A stretch of DNA of 64,000 bases from Ceratobasidium sp. AG-K (taxonomy: Eukaryota > Basidiomycota > Agaricomycetes > Cantharellales > Ceratobasidiaceae): contig JAWNGF010000011.1 in the NCBI GenBank assembly GCA_037039685.1, positions 558,001 through 622,000 of the forward strand. Direction: 5' to 3'. This document shows positions 23,894 to 35,919 of this stretch, in pieces. Made by a program: the position numbers and the translations under genes. The notes beneath the pieces are model-generated. The model ran no database searches, was not told the DNA's origin, and saw nothing but the letters and a program-made list of their open reading frames with translations. Position 1 is the stretch's first letter; every line of letters starts with the position of its first letter.

Positions 23894-26545
23894 TCGTCGT
23901 TGTCGCCGCTCTCGCCATCGTCGTCTTTGCTCTGCTTCTGCCCCCTGCGCTGTGAGAGAGCATTGACGTGCGGGTTTCGAGCGTCATTGGCTTTTGTGGA
24001 GCGTGACCGCATTCCGGAATGGCCCTCACCAACGCTACTCTGGCTCTCCTCCGCATCACTAGAGGGGTTCAAGTTCGGGTTTCTTTGCTTCTGGGTGGTT
24101 CGTTGACCTTGATCCTGGTCAATACTCATGGACAATGCACCCCGTCGCTTCATTCTACTCACCTTTTTTCCCATCCTTGTCTTCATGTTTGTTCTCGTCC
24201 CTGTTGTCCTCGTCATCGTCGCCATCGTCTTCATTCTCTCCCTCACCAGCCCTTCCCTGATCTTGGTACACGTCCTTGTCGTCGCCGTCATCACTGCCGA
24301 TGATGGAGCGTAGTACATGTAACTGCTCTCCCAGGCTTGGGGTAGGAGCGATTGCAGAGTCCCAGGCATCAGGGTCTTCAATGTCGGGAGCTTCTTGAGT
24401 CAAAGCCTGTGAACGGACCCAGCTGCCGGTAGCACTGCCTGTATCTCGAGAGGAGCTACTGGGCCCGGCACGGTTCGACGTGTGCTGTTTACGAGCTATA
24501 GTTTCGGCGCTAGGAGGTAGGTTACGAGGATCATGGGTACGGGCGCTTGACCCTGACGACCTGCCATACTCTGCGGCGATGATGGCCACCGGAATGCGTG
24601 GTGCAACGGAAACAGGCTCGTTGTTGATTGCACTGAACGGCAATCTGAAAGCAATAATGAAGATTTACCAGTTGGTCATTGTGATCGCATCCTCCGTAAG
24701 CGGAAGACACTCACAAAAGCTTCTGCGACATCTTGGAACAGTAGGTTTCGAGCCGGTCGGGGTCAGCCTGGTACATATGGCATAATGTGACAATGTGCGA
24801 TAGGTATTTGCTCCGGAACTCATTGCCTGAGAACTTTTTCCGTATTTGCTTTCCAGATTTGTATTCGATTAATACTTTCTCAACCTACAATCAAACAGAC
24901 ATATTAGTGAGAACTGAGGTTAAGGACTCGAACGTACGACTGTTGCGACGGCGGCTAAGGCTGGAACCGTCACTGTGCGCCAGAGATCACGATGTTTGAC
25001 ACCCGTGCTCTGCGTTGTCCAAAAAAAAGCTTGCTGGAGAATCAAGACAAAGAGGGGATTCTCGTAGAATGCGCCCCGGTCCTTTGGTTCCAATGACTAA
25101 GATAAGATAAGGGCATGTTAGTACCGCCCCCAGAGCATCCAGATAAGGAAAATCAGATGTCGAACACTAAACTCACTGGGAGCGTGAAATTGGCATTGTG
25201 TAGAAGCAGCGTTACGAGCTTTTGGTTCTTTTCCACCGCCTTTGGGTCGGTTGGTGACAGCAACCCATATTTTGTAGGTGCCTCATGGTCGGCGTGTTTG
25301 ACTAAACCACTACGCATGTTGGCAAGTCGTCCGTCGAGCTAGAGTCAAAGAGTCAGTAATTCATGATGTGACCGAGACAAGAAAAATGCGGAGACAAATC
25401 GTACCAGCTTAAAGTATGGGCTTCCTGGAAGCAATTCGAAATTAGCTCTTCCAAACTTTCGACATCCCCACGCATTTGCCTCTGAACAAAGCATAAAGAG
25501 GTCGTCGTTATTGGGGAATGGATCGTGAGTATTTACGAGCGCATCGAGTCTACTGACGATGGCTGAAACGATTGTCTGATCACTGTCGACAAGCGCATTC
25601 ATTGTCAGCTTGGTCTTCTTATCGTACGCCTTCTGTTGCTTGAGCAAAAGGTTGTCGTAATCAATCTCTTCCAGTGGGATCTTGCGCCTGGGTTCCCTCA
25701 ACGGAGCTGGAAGCGGGACGAGGGGAAGAAGCTTGGGAGCCAGGCTCTGTGGAAGACTCTCGAGGGACTCGGCAAGCGTGGAATCCAAAAATGGATCATT
25801 CGCAGCTCCAAAATCGTCTTCGGGGAGAGGGGAGGTGGTCCGAGTTGAAGGTGCACGCAGAGATCCAGCTCGAGAGGCAACAGAAGGTGGTGCAGAAATC
25901 GACGCAGAACGACTATGCAACAATCCACTCGGTTGAACCGAGGCTGCTCGAGAGCTTGTAACAGATGGAGGGGCGAGATGCGTACCCCGTCCAGTAGGAG
26001 GGGCTGATATATTGGCACTATGTGAACCGCTTGTTGCGACTGAGAAGGCAGAAGGAGCCAGGGAAACCATACGCTTTGCCACCCGCTGAGCAATTAAGAG
26101 ATTGCTTTCTTGTTGCTTATTGGGAGGTGGAACGGAGTGCGATAAAGAGACCTGATGATACCAATTAACACAATACACAATCGTCTACGAGAATGGGCTA
26201 CTCACTTGACCATTCTTCAAAGTTGACTTGGGGTCGGAGGCCTTGTGGGCACTTGCCAGAAACGCTTTGGTTTCCTCAGGTGTCTCGCTAATTGGGGTTT
26301 TTTGTTGCTTTTCTACTTGGCGCTGAAGTTTTTGCTCTTTCTGACGCTGTTCTGTCACGGATTATCAGCCTGTATTGACAAAGTTTGAGTTAATGCCAAA
26401 ACTTACTGTTGTCCTCTTGTTGTGACACTACAACAAGCAAGTCATTGAGTAGAATCTAAAAACCATATATAAGACATTACCTTGCTTGGCAACCCTTGAT
26501 TGTGTTGTCTTGCGCTCTGGACGTGTTTTTGAGGTTGACTGTCCC
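23761..26545 (-). CDS. DUF6532-like nuclear-type protein with acidic tail (outer-element partner gene)
   Basis: A multi-exon minus-strand gene; the first exon was not resolved, so it is 5' partial. In order it encodes a basic start (RPERKTTQSRVAKQ), a Gln/Lys-rich coil (EQRQKEQKLQRQVEKQQK), a Ser/Pro-rich region (exon near 25416-26154), and a core with NPLFVLILQQAFFW, VPALAAVATV and KFSGNEFRSKYLSHIVTLC, which I match to DUF6532. It ends in a Ser/Asp/Glu-rich tail with a run of about 28 Asp. At least seven exons join cleanly by GT-AG. DUF6532 has no established function. The gene lies beside the outer transposase and points away from it. The inner element has a gene of the same layout at 56031-60110. 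I infer a DNA-binding or regulatory partner of the transposase. The domain call is from memory of the family pattern. Confidence 0.65.
23829..23898 (-). repeat. Coding trinucleotide microsatellite (poly-Asp)
   Basis: ATC then GTC repeats on the plus strand read as GAC/GAT on the minus strand and give about 28 consecutive Asp residues in the tail of the DUF6532-like protein. The mixed codons suggest an older ATC tract next to a GTC expansion. Length variation between strains is likely. Confidence 0.9.
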
Positions 26546-26946
26546 GACTTGGGTCAATTAGGTATATATAAGGTTAAGGGGTTCGACTTAGACAAGTCTT
26601 TGAACCCAAGGAGTGGTGATGAGTAAGAAGATGTAATTGGGCAAGTCCTAGTGGAGAGGAGGTCAAGCCTTGTCGTTAACTGGCTTGACCTCTGGGTTTA
26701 TATACACGTGAGATCAAGGCCACATCATCATCTATCAGTGTGGGAAAGCCGAGTACAACCGATGATAAGCAAGATAAGAGGTAGGACTCGACATTCTGGA
26801 AGTTCCGGAAGTATCACCAATATCAAATGAAAAGACAAATACATCACATGATACAAGTTAAGCGCCAGAGGACATTTGTACCAAAAAAGGAAAGTGTTCG
26901 GAAAAAAAGATATAAAATCAGAATAAAATGTCTGAGCTTAGTCAGC

Positions 26947-27485
26947 TCATGACATTGACTCTGTTTCAGCCAGAGTCAAATCTTGCGGGGCTGACATGGT
27001 GTTGTCAGTCTTGAGTGGTCCTTTGCCCTTGGACTTCTTCTTTTTCTCCGGGGGCGGAGGTAACATGTCGACATCTTGCGTCGGAGAATTGGGAGTCCCA
27101 ACGGTGGGACCAATGGAAATGGTACCGGCGGGTGGGTTGGGCTCCAGTTCGTGCTCCACTTTCTTGTTTTTGGCCATATTGGCGCCCCTTCCGTGTCCCG
27201 TTTTCTTCTTGACAGTCACGACAGGAGCATCTGGGAGATCTATGGGTGCGAGTGCTGTAATGTTAGCCTAAATCAAAGCGCCTAGTCCATATCCATACCT
27301 GACAAGTTGGCGGTTTTGCCCCCGACTGTGTTGTCAACCTGATCTGACGCGTTCTGAGTGGTGCGTCCTTTTTTGGCAGCAGGGGCAGCGGGTGGCTGGT
27401 CATCTTCGTCCTTGGCGCGCTTTGCATTCGCAGTTCGGGTGTTTGCACGAGAGGCAGTAGCATTGGCCTTCCCTTTTGGCGGCAT
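26947..27485 (-). CDS. Small basic protein of unknown function
   Basis: Two exons, 27299-27485 and 26947-27254, joined through GTATGG...TTACAG, give about 164 aa. The sequence is low-complexity: an Ala/Lys/Arg-rich start (MPPKGKANATASRANTRTAN), likely nuclear localisation signals (AAKKGR, PEKKKKSKGKG) and Pro/Thr-rich spacers. It sits between the DUF6532-like gene and the transposase and starts 161 bp from the transposase start on the other strand. It could be a separate gene or a detached N-terminal part of the DUF6532-like gene. I do not recognise a family. Confidence 0.55.
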
Positions 27486-27646
27486 GATGGTAGTCTGTTT
27501 AGCGTGTTGGAAAAGTGTCAAACAAAAGGAACCGAACACCTACAAGCGCCCACACTAGCTTGTAGGTAATTTCAGACACATCTCAGGTATGAATACATGA
27601 TTGCGAGTGCATTATACCCAAAGGTGCTTTGTCCAAACCACCCACC
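27486..27646. promoter_or_regulatory. Shared intergenic promoter of divergent genes
   Basis: Only 161 bp separate the starts of the small basic-protein gene (minus) and the transposase (plus), so both should be controlled from this interval. No TATA box stands out. The transposase ATG has a good context (CCACCATGC). Confidence 0.45.
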
Positions 27647-28678
27647 ATGCCTGGTGACCTGTCTCAATGGTGCCCAGACTGTGATACGTTCTTCACAACG
27701 GTGGGCGGACGAAAGAGCCATCAAGCACAAAAGCATGGTACTCGTTTGCCACCTAATTACCCCCTCTCAATACCTACTCCCAAAAGCCGTCCTTTGAGCT
27801 TCAGCCCAGCGTTTAGTATTCTGCCACAGGAAATCGTACCCCCGCCCCCAGTACTCACCCCTGCGCAAATCAAAAAGTGCGCAAAGAAGGAACGACAACG
27901 GCAGCGGCGCCAAGTGCGCTTTCAGGCAATCAAAGCTATGTAAGCAATTTATTAACCCGCTGTCTATATGTTAAACCTACTGGTGCTAGTGTGCTCAATA
28001 TGGTCAAAAAGCATGGACATGAGTGCCTACTGAAGAATTCCACGCCACCAGCGACCAGATGCCCCCAGCCCGCAAACCCAACCAGCCCTCATCCCAATAC
28101 GGATGTACTGCCACCAAGCGCTGAAGAAATAGACCAGATGCTAAATAGTTTGTAAGTTTTTGCTTATCTCAGCATATTATTATGCTCACAATCCTTGAGT
28201 ATTGCTCATCTTATGTCCGAGGATGAGGCTGCAAACTGCAAAGACTCTGACTGCGATACAGATTCGGAAGCCAGCCATACCTCAGACATTGACAACAAGT
28301 CAAGTGGAGGAGACCTTGATTCTGATATGGGAGAAACTGAAGAGCACGACAGGATCGACACACTCGATATCAGCATTGGCCCTGACATGAGTATGGCCAA
28401 CGAAGATCCTGTATCAGAAATTGAGCTAAGTTTTGCGAATATGTTGATGCAGGAGATTGAGGGAATCAACAACGAATATCTTGAGCCTGAGGGCGAGTAT
28501 TCATTCATGACACACTCACCTACAGATAGTCCCTTGAGTCCTGCGTTTCCTGCCACCTTGTCTCCACCCCCCAATCAGGATTTGCGCCTAGGAGCTGATG
28601 GTAACAGTCCAGATGAGAATGGGACAGAATCGTCGCCTCAGCCCGAGGAAGGCCCAAATAGCAACTCATCTTTATGGG

Positions 28679-29138
28679 TGTCGTAAGCTTCTTCTTGGTG
28701 GCTATGAGACAAGCCGCGACGGAGAGTGGACGGCACTAAGACCTAAGTGACCTCTTGAACCGCAACACACTTAAGCGTCTGTAGGCTCTTGAGGGTAGGG
28801 GTGGTTCAAAGTGTCACTCAAGAGGGATGTTTTGACGAGACAAAACAAGCTGGGGTAACCAGGCTTGTTGGTCCTCTATATATATTCAGAAAGTGACTGA
28901 GTCATACAAGACGCAGCCACACGAGTCATACATACAAGCCAGTCAGGAGTGTCCATGTGAGTCATGCTGTATGAACAGACATGACTTGTACAAAGCACAG
29001 TTGCGTTACACAGTGTAACACATAACCACAAGAAGGTGGCAACGCGACAGGAAAGACAACAAGGGAGAAACACAAACACATACATAAACAAAGGATGAGA
29101 CTTAGGCAAGTCCGATGGCGGGAGCATGGCTCACGGCA
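28679..29138 (-). repeat. 3' LTR of Ty3 element 1
   Basis: 460 bp, begins TGTCGTAAGC and ends CTCACGGCA on the plus strand. The polypurine tract lies just inside. Confidence 0.95.
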
Positions 29139-29140
29139 TT

Positions 29141-29152
29141 ACTCCCCCCTTA
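29141..29152 (-). other. Polypurine tract of element 1
   Basis: AAGGGGGGAGT read on the minus strand, two bases from the 3' LTR: the expected start of plus-strand DNA synthesis. The same tract is at 39902-39911 in element 2. Confidence 0.8.
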
Positions 29153-29183
29153 AGGTCCTTGAGGGGAACCCGAAGGGGCCTAT

Positions 29184-29948
29184 TTACTGCACCCAGCAGT
29201 CCTTCTCAACCTTCTCAACCAGGGAGTTGGCCCCGTCTTCTTCTTCCTCCGTGAGATTGATGGGGTTGAACACAGTGTTGCCTGGTTTGTCACAGTGCTC
29301 CTCCCATCTCTCCCAGGTCTTGTCGTCTGTCCAGTCCGCCTTGGACCAGTCTATGATCCTCTCTTGCTCCTCCACATGGTCCTTGTCCCATTGTCGTACG
29401 TCCGGCTCGGCTTCCTTCCATTGCGACAAGTCTGCTTCCTTCTCCTGCCACCAGAATGGCTTCCATTCGAACTTCTCCCTCTGGTATCGTCCCCGCTCCA
29501 TCCTCCAATCCGCCAAGTCTGCTTCGAAGTTCTTGTCCCATGTGTCATTCCATCAAGGCCTCAGAGTAGGAGGGCGGCCTTTGTATCCTGGCACCCATTC
29601 GCTGCTGTAGGCTCCTTCTTGTCCCCACTCGACCACCCCGAGCTTGTGCATGGATAGCAGGACGGCTTTGGACACTTGGAATGCTGCGCATCCTTGGCAT
29701 ACGTAGATGTCCTTCCGCTGGAGTTGCATTCGTGTTGGCCATTTTTTGCCAACCCATTCGAACTCTCCCAGGTCGGAGTGTAGGATGTCATCGGAGGCAC
29801 GGAATTGGAGCCGCCCTGGGCCTTTCTGGGATCTTTTGAAGACGTAGAGGGCTGCTCCCGAGTCAAGGATGCGAGCCGTTTGGAAGGCTGGTCTGTCAAG
29901 AACGCAAACAAGGTTGTTGACAATACAGGCACGGGTGACGGTGGGCAT
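29184..29948 (-). pseudogene. Third ORF of Ty3 element 1 (one in-frame TGA)
   Basis: Lies between the pol chromodomain and the 3' LTR. Read from an ATG at 29948 it gives about 255 codons: VNNLVCVLDRPAFQTARILD, SGAALYVFKRSQ, LHSDLGEFEWVGKKWPTRMQ, CAAFQVS, WGQEGAYSSEWVPGY, then a Trp/Glu/Asp-rich half (EAEPDVRQW, DWSKADWT, NTVFNPI). A TGA at 29553 interrupts it where element 2 has AGA. It is collinear with the intact ORF at 39941-40705. No integrase, protease or membrane signature is visible, so it is not an evident envelope gene. Function unknown. Confidence 0.8.
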
Positions 29949-32900
29949 AGTGTGCAAAAAAGGTTTAGAGCGTTGAGTGTGTAGAGCGTGTTTGAATGTG
30001 AGCAAGTTCTGCAAGTTGTGTTGTTGTCCCGTTCTGCCCTTCCTTTAATACTTCTTGTCTTGTAGTTTGACGGTGTTGGGGCGTTTGGGAAATCCCTCAA
30101 GAACTTCCTCATTATTACTCCAAGGTGCCCAAAATCCTCCGCCCGTTGTTCTGTGTCTTCTTTTTCATCATAACCCTTCCATCTAACCCTGTAGAACAAC
30201 CCGTCCTTTGTTTTCTTCCAGTCCACAATTTTTTCCACTTCATATTCTTCCTCTCCTTCTTCTGTTGTGATTGGCGGTGGTCGGGGTTGGTTTCTGTGAA
30301 AGTTCTTGTCCTTTTTGTATGGACTAAGAAGATCGCTGTGAAACACAGGGTGTATTCTCATGGTTTTTGGAAGCTCCAATTTGTACGCGTGGCTTGAGAT
30401 GACTGTTTTGATCTTGAAGGGACCGTGTTTCTTGTTGTCAAGTTTCTTGTTGGGACGGTTTGTCTTTATGTTTTGTCCGTAAAGCCAGACAAGGTCGTCT
30501 TCTTTGTATTTTGGTTCATGTTCCACTGTGTCCTTTCTCCTGTGCCATTCCATTGCCGCTTTTGCTTTGTCCCATACTTCCTGCCAGTTGTTCGCTTTCT
30601 TATTAGCTTCAGGAATTGTGGTGACTTCTGTTGAAACATTCCATAGTGGTTCTCTGCCATTGACAATCTCGAATGGGGTTTTTCCTGTGACCCCGTGTCG
30701 CTGGTTGTTGTAGCAGAATTCTGCGATAGGAAGTAGTTTGGCCCAGTTGTCTTGTCTGTAGTTAACAAATGTGCGAAGCCATGCTTCTATCCACTGGTTT
30801 ATCCGTTCCGTTATTCCGTCTGTTTGTGGATGATATGCCGTGCTGAATGACAGTTTTGCTCCAATTTTTTGGTAGAGGGCCTTCAGGAACTTGCTGTTGA
30901 AAGTTGTTCCTCTGTCCGAAACAGTACTTTGTGGGAAGCTTGTGTAACCTCCAAACATTCTTCAGGAAAAGATTGGCGAGTTGTTCCGCAGTTGTTGACT
31001 CTTTGCAGGCTATGAAGTGTGCCATGCGAGAGAACCGATCCACCACCACTAGAATGCTGTCATTGCCTTGTGATTTTGGGAGTTTTACAATGAAATCGTA
31101 TGCAATATCCTCCCATGGGGTGTTCGGGATCTCAAGTGCTTTCAGTGGTACTTGGCTTTTTGTTCCTTTTGCTCTTTGGCACTGCTCGCAAGAGTCGACG
31201 TATTTGTTCACTGTTGCCTTAAGTCCAGGCCAGTAGTATTTTCTTGAAATTAGCTCCAACGTTCGGGATTGGCCCTGGTGCCCTGCCATTGGTGAATCAT
31301 GGTGTAATCTGAGAATTTTTAGCCTAGTGTCCTTGTCTTCTGGCACGTAGATTCTCCCATCTATCCAGAGCAAGTTTTCCTCAAAGTTGTAGTTCCTGAT
31401 TCCCTGTTGCACTGATCTGGGTAGGGTCTCCTTCTCCTTGCACAATTCTATGATTTTCCTGATGCTTTTGTCTTCAGTTTGTGCTTCTCTAATGTCCGCG
31501 ATGATGTCTGACTTGACTTCTCCGGCGAATCCTTTGAATTGTTCCTCCTTGATCATAATCTGCTCTGCTGTTGGTATTTTGCTATGATCCGCTCTTCTGG
31601 ACAGTAAGTCTGGCTTTGTTGACATATTCCCCGGGCGGTAAACTATTTCAAAGTTGTAGGACGCCAGGATTTGATGCCATCAAGCGTGACGTCGATTAAA
31701 TGTAGTTGCCTTCTTCCAGTATTGCAGGTTACGGTGATCGGTGTAGACTGTTATCGGTTCCCTTGTTCCTTCTAGATGCAATCGCCAGTGTTTTAGTGAT
31801 TCCACAATTGCCATCAATTCCTTGTCATGGACATTGTAGTTCATTTGTGCAGCGTTAAAGGATTTTGATAGGAAAGCGATCAGGTGTAGGTAACCGTCGT
31901 CTTGTCTTTGAGATAGTATTGATCCCATAGCAACGCCGCTTGCGTCGGTTTCCAATATGTAAGGTTTTGCTGGATCCGGATGTCGTAGTAGTGGTTTCTT
32001 GCATATTTCCTTCTTCAGGTTGTCGAAAGCCTCCTGTTGTTCTGTTTCCCATTTCCATTTCTGATCCTTTCTTGTTAGAACAGTTAAGGGTTTTGCTAGG
32101 GCGCTGAAGTTTGGTACGAATTGCCTATAAAAATTTGCAAATCCTAGGAAGGCTTGGACCTGTTTGATTGTTCTTGGCTCCTTCCATTCCTTGATTGCTT
32201 TGACTTTTTCCTCTTGCATAGATATCCCCTCTTCGCTGATATTTATTCCTGTGTAGACAAGTTTTTTGACGAAGAATTCGCATTTTGGCAGTTTTGCAAA
32301 GAGGTTGTTGTCCAACAGGATTTTGAGTACCTTTCGGACGTCCTCCACGTGCTGATTTCGGTCTTTGGAGAAGATTAGTATGTCGTCGATGTAAACAATG
32401 ACACAGACGTCAATCAAGTCATGGAAAATATGATTCATATATTGTTGGAATGTTGCTGGCGTGTTCTTCAATCCGAAGGGCATGACAATGTATTCGAAGA
32501 GGCCTTCCTTGGTTTGGAATGCTGTTTTCCATTTGTCTCCTTCTTTGACTCGGATGTTGTTGAACCCCATACGCAAGTCTATTTTAGAAAAGATTTTTGC
32601 GTCCTTGATCTTGTCGAGGAGATCTTCCATTAGTGGCATAGGGAAGCAATCGTCCTTTGTTATTTTGTTCATCGGCCCGAAGTGTTGAACCAACCTGAGT
32701 TCTGGAGGTTTTTGCGGGTTCTTTGGGTCTAGTCCCTTTTTAACAAAGAAGGTTGCCGCGGCTACTGGTGATTTGCTCGGTCTGATTTTGCCTGCCGCTA
32801 GTTCCTTGTCCAGGTATTTTCTGAGGGCTATGGATTCTGCTGGTGAGAGTGGAATTGGCCTGGCCGGTTTAGGGAGTTCGGCTCCTTCCATCAGATCGAT

Positions 32901-33428
32901 GGAACAGTTGTATGGACGATGGTTCGGTATCTGTTTAAATTTTTCCTCGCTAAAGACTTCTGTGTAATCTTTGAATTCTTCGGGTATGTCCTCGATTTCT
33001 GCTGCTTTTCCAAGGATGTTGTCTGGTCGCCAGGAAATTTCTTTTGATAGCCAATCGATTATTGGGTTGGCTTCCTCTAGCCATTCTAACCCCAGAATCA
33101 AGTGTGTTTCTCCATTAGGCATGGCGAAAAAGTTTTGCTTGAAGTTTTTCCCATGTAACTCAAATTCCAGTTTTGCTTTGAATCGGATTTGATGTGACAG
33201 TTCCTTCCCTTGGATTCCAATTATTCTTCTAGGTGTAGCCAGTTCAATTAGAGCCACATTGTTTCTTCGTGCCCAAGTGATGTCGATGAAGTTCCTTGAT
33301 GCTCCTGAGTCGATGAGGGTAGTGATGGGTTCCGTGATTCCAGTAATGTTTGTGTAGACAATTGTTGATTCGCTGGTAGCTCTAAGGTACATTGTTTCCA
33401 TTACTGGTTTGTTGGTCTCTCCACACAC
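29561..33428 (-). pseudogene. Pol polyprotein of Ty3 element 1
   Basis: Protease motif LIDSGASRNFID, reverse transcriptase with YIDDILIFSKD, RNase H (YILETDASGVAMG), integrase zinc-binding HHCC region (RLHHDSPMAGHQG...CEQCQ), DDE core (VVVDRFSRMAHF, HPQTDGITERIN) and a chromodomain (EYEVEKIVDWKKTKDG..YRVRWKGY). A TGA at 31680 follows NRRHA, and a 1-bp insertion near 30938 shifts the frame inside the integrase. The frame after the chromodomain runs on for about 150 codons across the third ORF in another frame. Pol is read in the -1 frame relative to gag with no ATG at the junction. Confidence 0.9.
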
Positions 33429-33430
33429 GG

Positions 33431-35428
33431 TTAGAGGGAGACCTTGCCTTTTCCCGACTCGGGTTCCTCTTCAATTTTTCCTTCCCTTCCTTTGAGGTTA
33501 GGTTCCTCCTTTTTCCATTCCTTCTCCGGGCACTTGGCAAGCATGTGTTTCTCTGCTCCGCATTTCAGGCAGCGTCTCGAGGAAATCCTAGCCTTGTAAA
33601 CCTCGTCTGGTAGTCTCTTTGTAGAGCTAGAGGAGGCTGTTATTGTCTTTTTCCCTGTTGTGTTCTTGATAGCTTGTAGTTTCTGATCAATGGAGATTGC
33701 AATTGATATCCATTGGTCAAGGGATAGTTCTTGTTCTGTCCCATCTTCGTTGATTAGGGTCAGTTCGAAACGAGCCAGTTCGGTCTTGACTTCAGGCTTC
33801 AACCCTTCCTTGAATTGGTTGATCAGAGCTTCCTGACCCCAGTTTACGTCTACCAGAAGATATCGGAATTCCGAAGCATAGTTTGCTACTGAGTTGTTCT
33901 GTTTGCATTTTCGGATGTCCGATTCGGCTTTAGCTTTTTTGTTGGGATCGCTGAACTGTTCCATGAAGTGTGCCTTGAAACTTTCCCATGTAGCAAGGTT
34001 TTGGTTATTTTCCCTTTGGTTAAGCGATTGTAAGAGTACTTGTGCCCAGTGGGTGGCGGCCTTGTTCTCGGATTTGAAGTTGGCTAGAGCTTCGCGGATC
34101 CTTTCTTTGTTGGAAGTGTATTGATCGCCTAGACGTACAAAGTAGCTCTCCATTTGAGTGATGAACATTTCAGCACCTTCTCCTTTCTTTCCGTCAAAGG
34201 CTTCTGGACAAGTCACCTTGGGACGACGTGGTCCGCTACCAATGTTTGGGTTCTCAGTCAGTTGTTGAATTCTTAATTCTAATTCGTCGATTCTGGTAGA
34301 TTCCGCGTCTGGGTGTGGTGGAGAATTTGATCGCCTGGAGGGGATCCCGTGGAGGGACGCTTCGTCCATTTCTTCTCTCATGTTGTTGATAGTTTCCTGA
34401 ACTTCCGTGATTTTGGTGGTAAAGGAGGTTCCTTCCTGTCATAAGGTTTCTAATCCTTGTGTTACTGCCTCGTTCCATTCAAGTTGCCCTTGTCTGGTAG
34501 TGTTGAGTTCTTCGCGTATATTGTTCACTAGTCCTTGAGTGTTGGTAACCTCATTTCGAAGGCGGGTTATGTCTTGACCGACTAAGAAGGAATTATGTTC
34601 GCCATTTCTGGCTGAGTTCAGAATGTCCGTCAAGGTGCCTTGTAGGGTGTTGATGGAGTCGTTAAAGATTTGCTGCTTGTTTGCTAGAACTTGTGTGGCC
34701 TGTTCTAGGCCGCTAAGCCTTTGATCTATAGTGACTCTCATTCCGTCTATAACCCTAAGGGTGGCGTTGTGTCTTCCTTCTAGAAGATCGTCCAGGTCGT
34801 CTAGATTACTGATTACAGTCCTGCTGCTAGAGCTGGAACTTGAACTTGAGCTTCCTGGGTCGCCGGTGGTTTGTTGTACCGGGGCCAATTGTCCGGAGTA
34901 ACCTTGTGGAACATACGGTGGTGCTGGGATTGCTGGTGTGACTGGCTGGGAAGCCACAGGGATTGGTCCTGCGTTGGTGATGGTTCCTCCAATTTGGGGA
35001 ACTGTAGGGACATTGGGAATGTGTGGTGTAGGAGGGGGTCTAATGGGAGCAAGTGACACGCCCCCATGAGCCTCAGGTTGGGGAGAAAAGAACTGCCTCC
35101 TAGTCCCTAGTGGCCACAAAGGACGTGATGGCCCTGGACTTCCAGTTGGAATGCGAATTGTAGCTGGAGTGGGGTCATTTGTGAGATCCCCTGGTTCCCT
35201 ATTTGTGATAGTAGGTTCTTCCTCTTGTACAGTTGTCATGTCGGTGATGCCGAAAGCTCCTGGCATTGATGTTTGGCTTTGGGAGCGTGATTGGGCAGGA
35301 CCTCCCGCTTGAATTTGTGCGATATCTTGTTTGTTTAGTGATCCTGTGGGCCTTGCCGCCCAAGTGGGTCCTCTTCTTGTTGATATAGTGGATGAGGGGC
35401 GTGACCCTCCATCTTCTTGAATAGACAT
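33431..35428 (-). pseudogene. Gag of Ty3 element 1 (one in-frame TGA)
   Basis: Starts MSIQEDGGSRPSS and ends in a CCHC zinc knuckle (CLKCGAEKHMLAKC) followed by a Lys/Glu-rich tail. A Pro/Ser-rich first half precedes a coiled-coil-like stretch and a capsid-like core (CPEAFDGKKGEG, YASEFRYLLVDVNWG). The TGA at 34439 stands where element 2 has CGA (LRQEGTS). Confidence 0.9.
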
Positions 35429-35445
35429 ATTTGTTTTTTTTAAAA

Positions 35446-35457
35446 AGCTTGTTTTGT
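35446..35457 (-). other. Self-primer binding site of element 1
   Basis: ACAAAACAAGCT on the minus strand, two bases downstream of the 5' LTR. Its complement AGCTTGTTTTGT occurs inside the same LTR at 35621-35632, 33 bp downstream of a TATATATA box: the place where transcription should begin. This matches the Tf1 arrangement in which the first nucleotides of the RNA prime reverse transcription. Confidence 0.7.
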
Positions 35458-35459
35458 AA

Positions 35460-35919
35460 TGTCGTAAGCTTCTTCTTGGTGGCTATGAGACAAGCTGCGA
35501 CGGAGAGTGGACGGCACTAAGACCTAAGTGACCTCTTGAACCGCAACACACTTAAGCGTCTGTAGGCTCTTGAGGGTAGGGGTGGTTCAAAGTGTCACTC
35601 AAGAGGGATGTTTTGACGAGACAAAACAAGCTGGGGTAACCAGGCTTGTTGGTCCTCTATATATATTCAGAAAGTGACTGAGTCATACAAGACGCAGCCA
35701 CACGAGTCATACATACAAGCCAGTCAGGAGTGTCCATGTGAGTCATGCTGTATGAACAGACATGACTTGTACAAAGCACAGTTGCATTACACAGTGTAAC
35801 ACATAACCACAAGAAGGTGGCAACGCGACAGGAAAGACAACAAGGGAGAAACACAAACACATACATAAACAAAGGATGAGACTTAGACAAGTCCGATGGC
35901 AGGAGCATGGCTCACGGCA
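35460..35919 (-). repeat. 5' LTR of Ty3 element 1, with promoter
   Basis: 460 bp, differing from the other LTR at about 4 positions. TATA box at 35658-35665 (minus strand); predicted transcript start near 35632. Confidence 0.93.

Larger units (their letters stand above)
28679..35919 (-). mobile_element. Ty3/gypsy chromovirus (Tf1/sushi-like), element 1
   Basis: 7,241 bp with 460-bp LTRs (TG...CA) and a 5-bp duplication ATGGG at 28674-28678 and 35920-35924. Coding is on the minus strand: gag, pol (protease, reverse transcriptase, RNase H, integrase, chromodomain) and a third ORF. The LTRs differ at about 4 positions of 460, all transitions, so the insertion is fairly recent. gag, pol and the third ORF each carry a lesion, so the copy is not autonomous. 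It interrupts the outer transposase. Confidence 0.95.

Noticed and set aside
23677..24313. Plus-strand Val- and Ser-rich frames at the microsatellite
   Set aside because: They are other-frame readings of the poly-Asp repeat on the minus strand.
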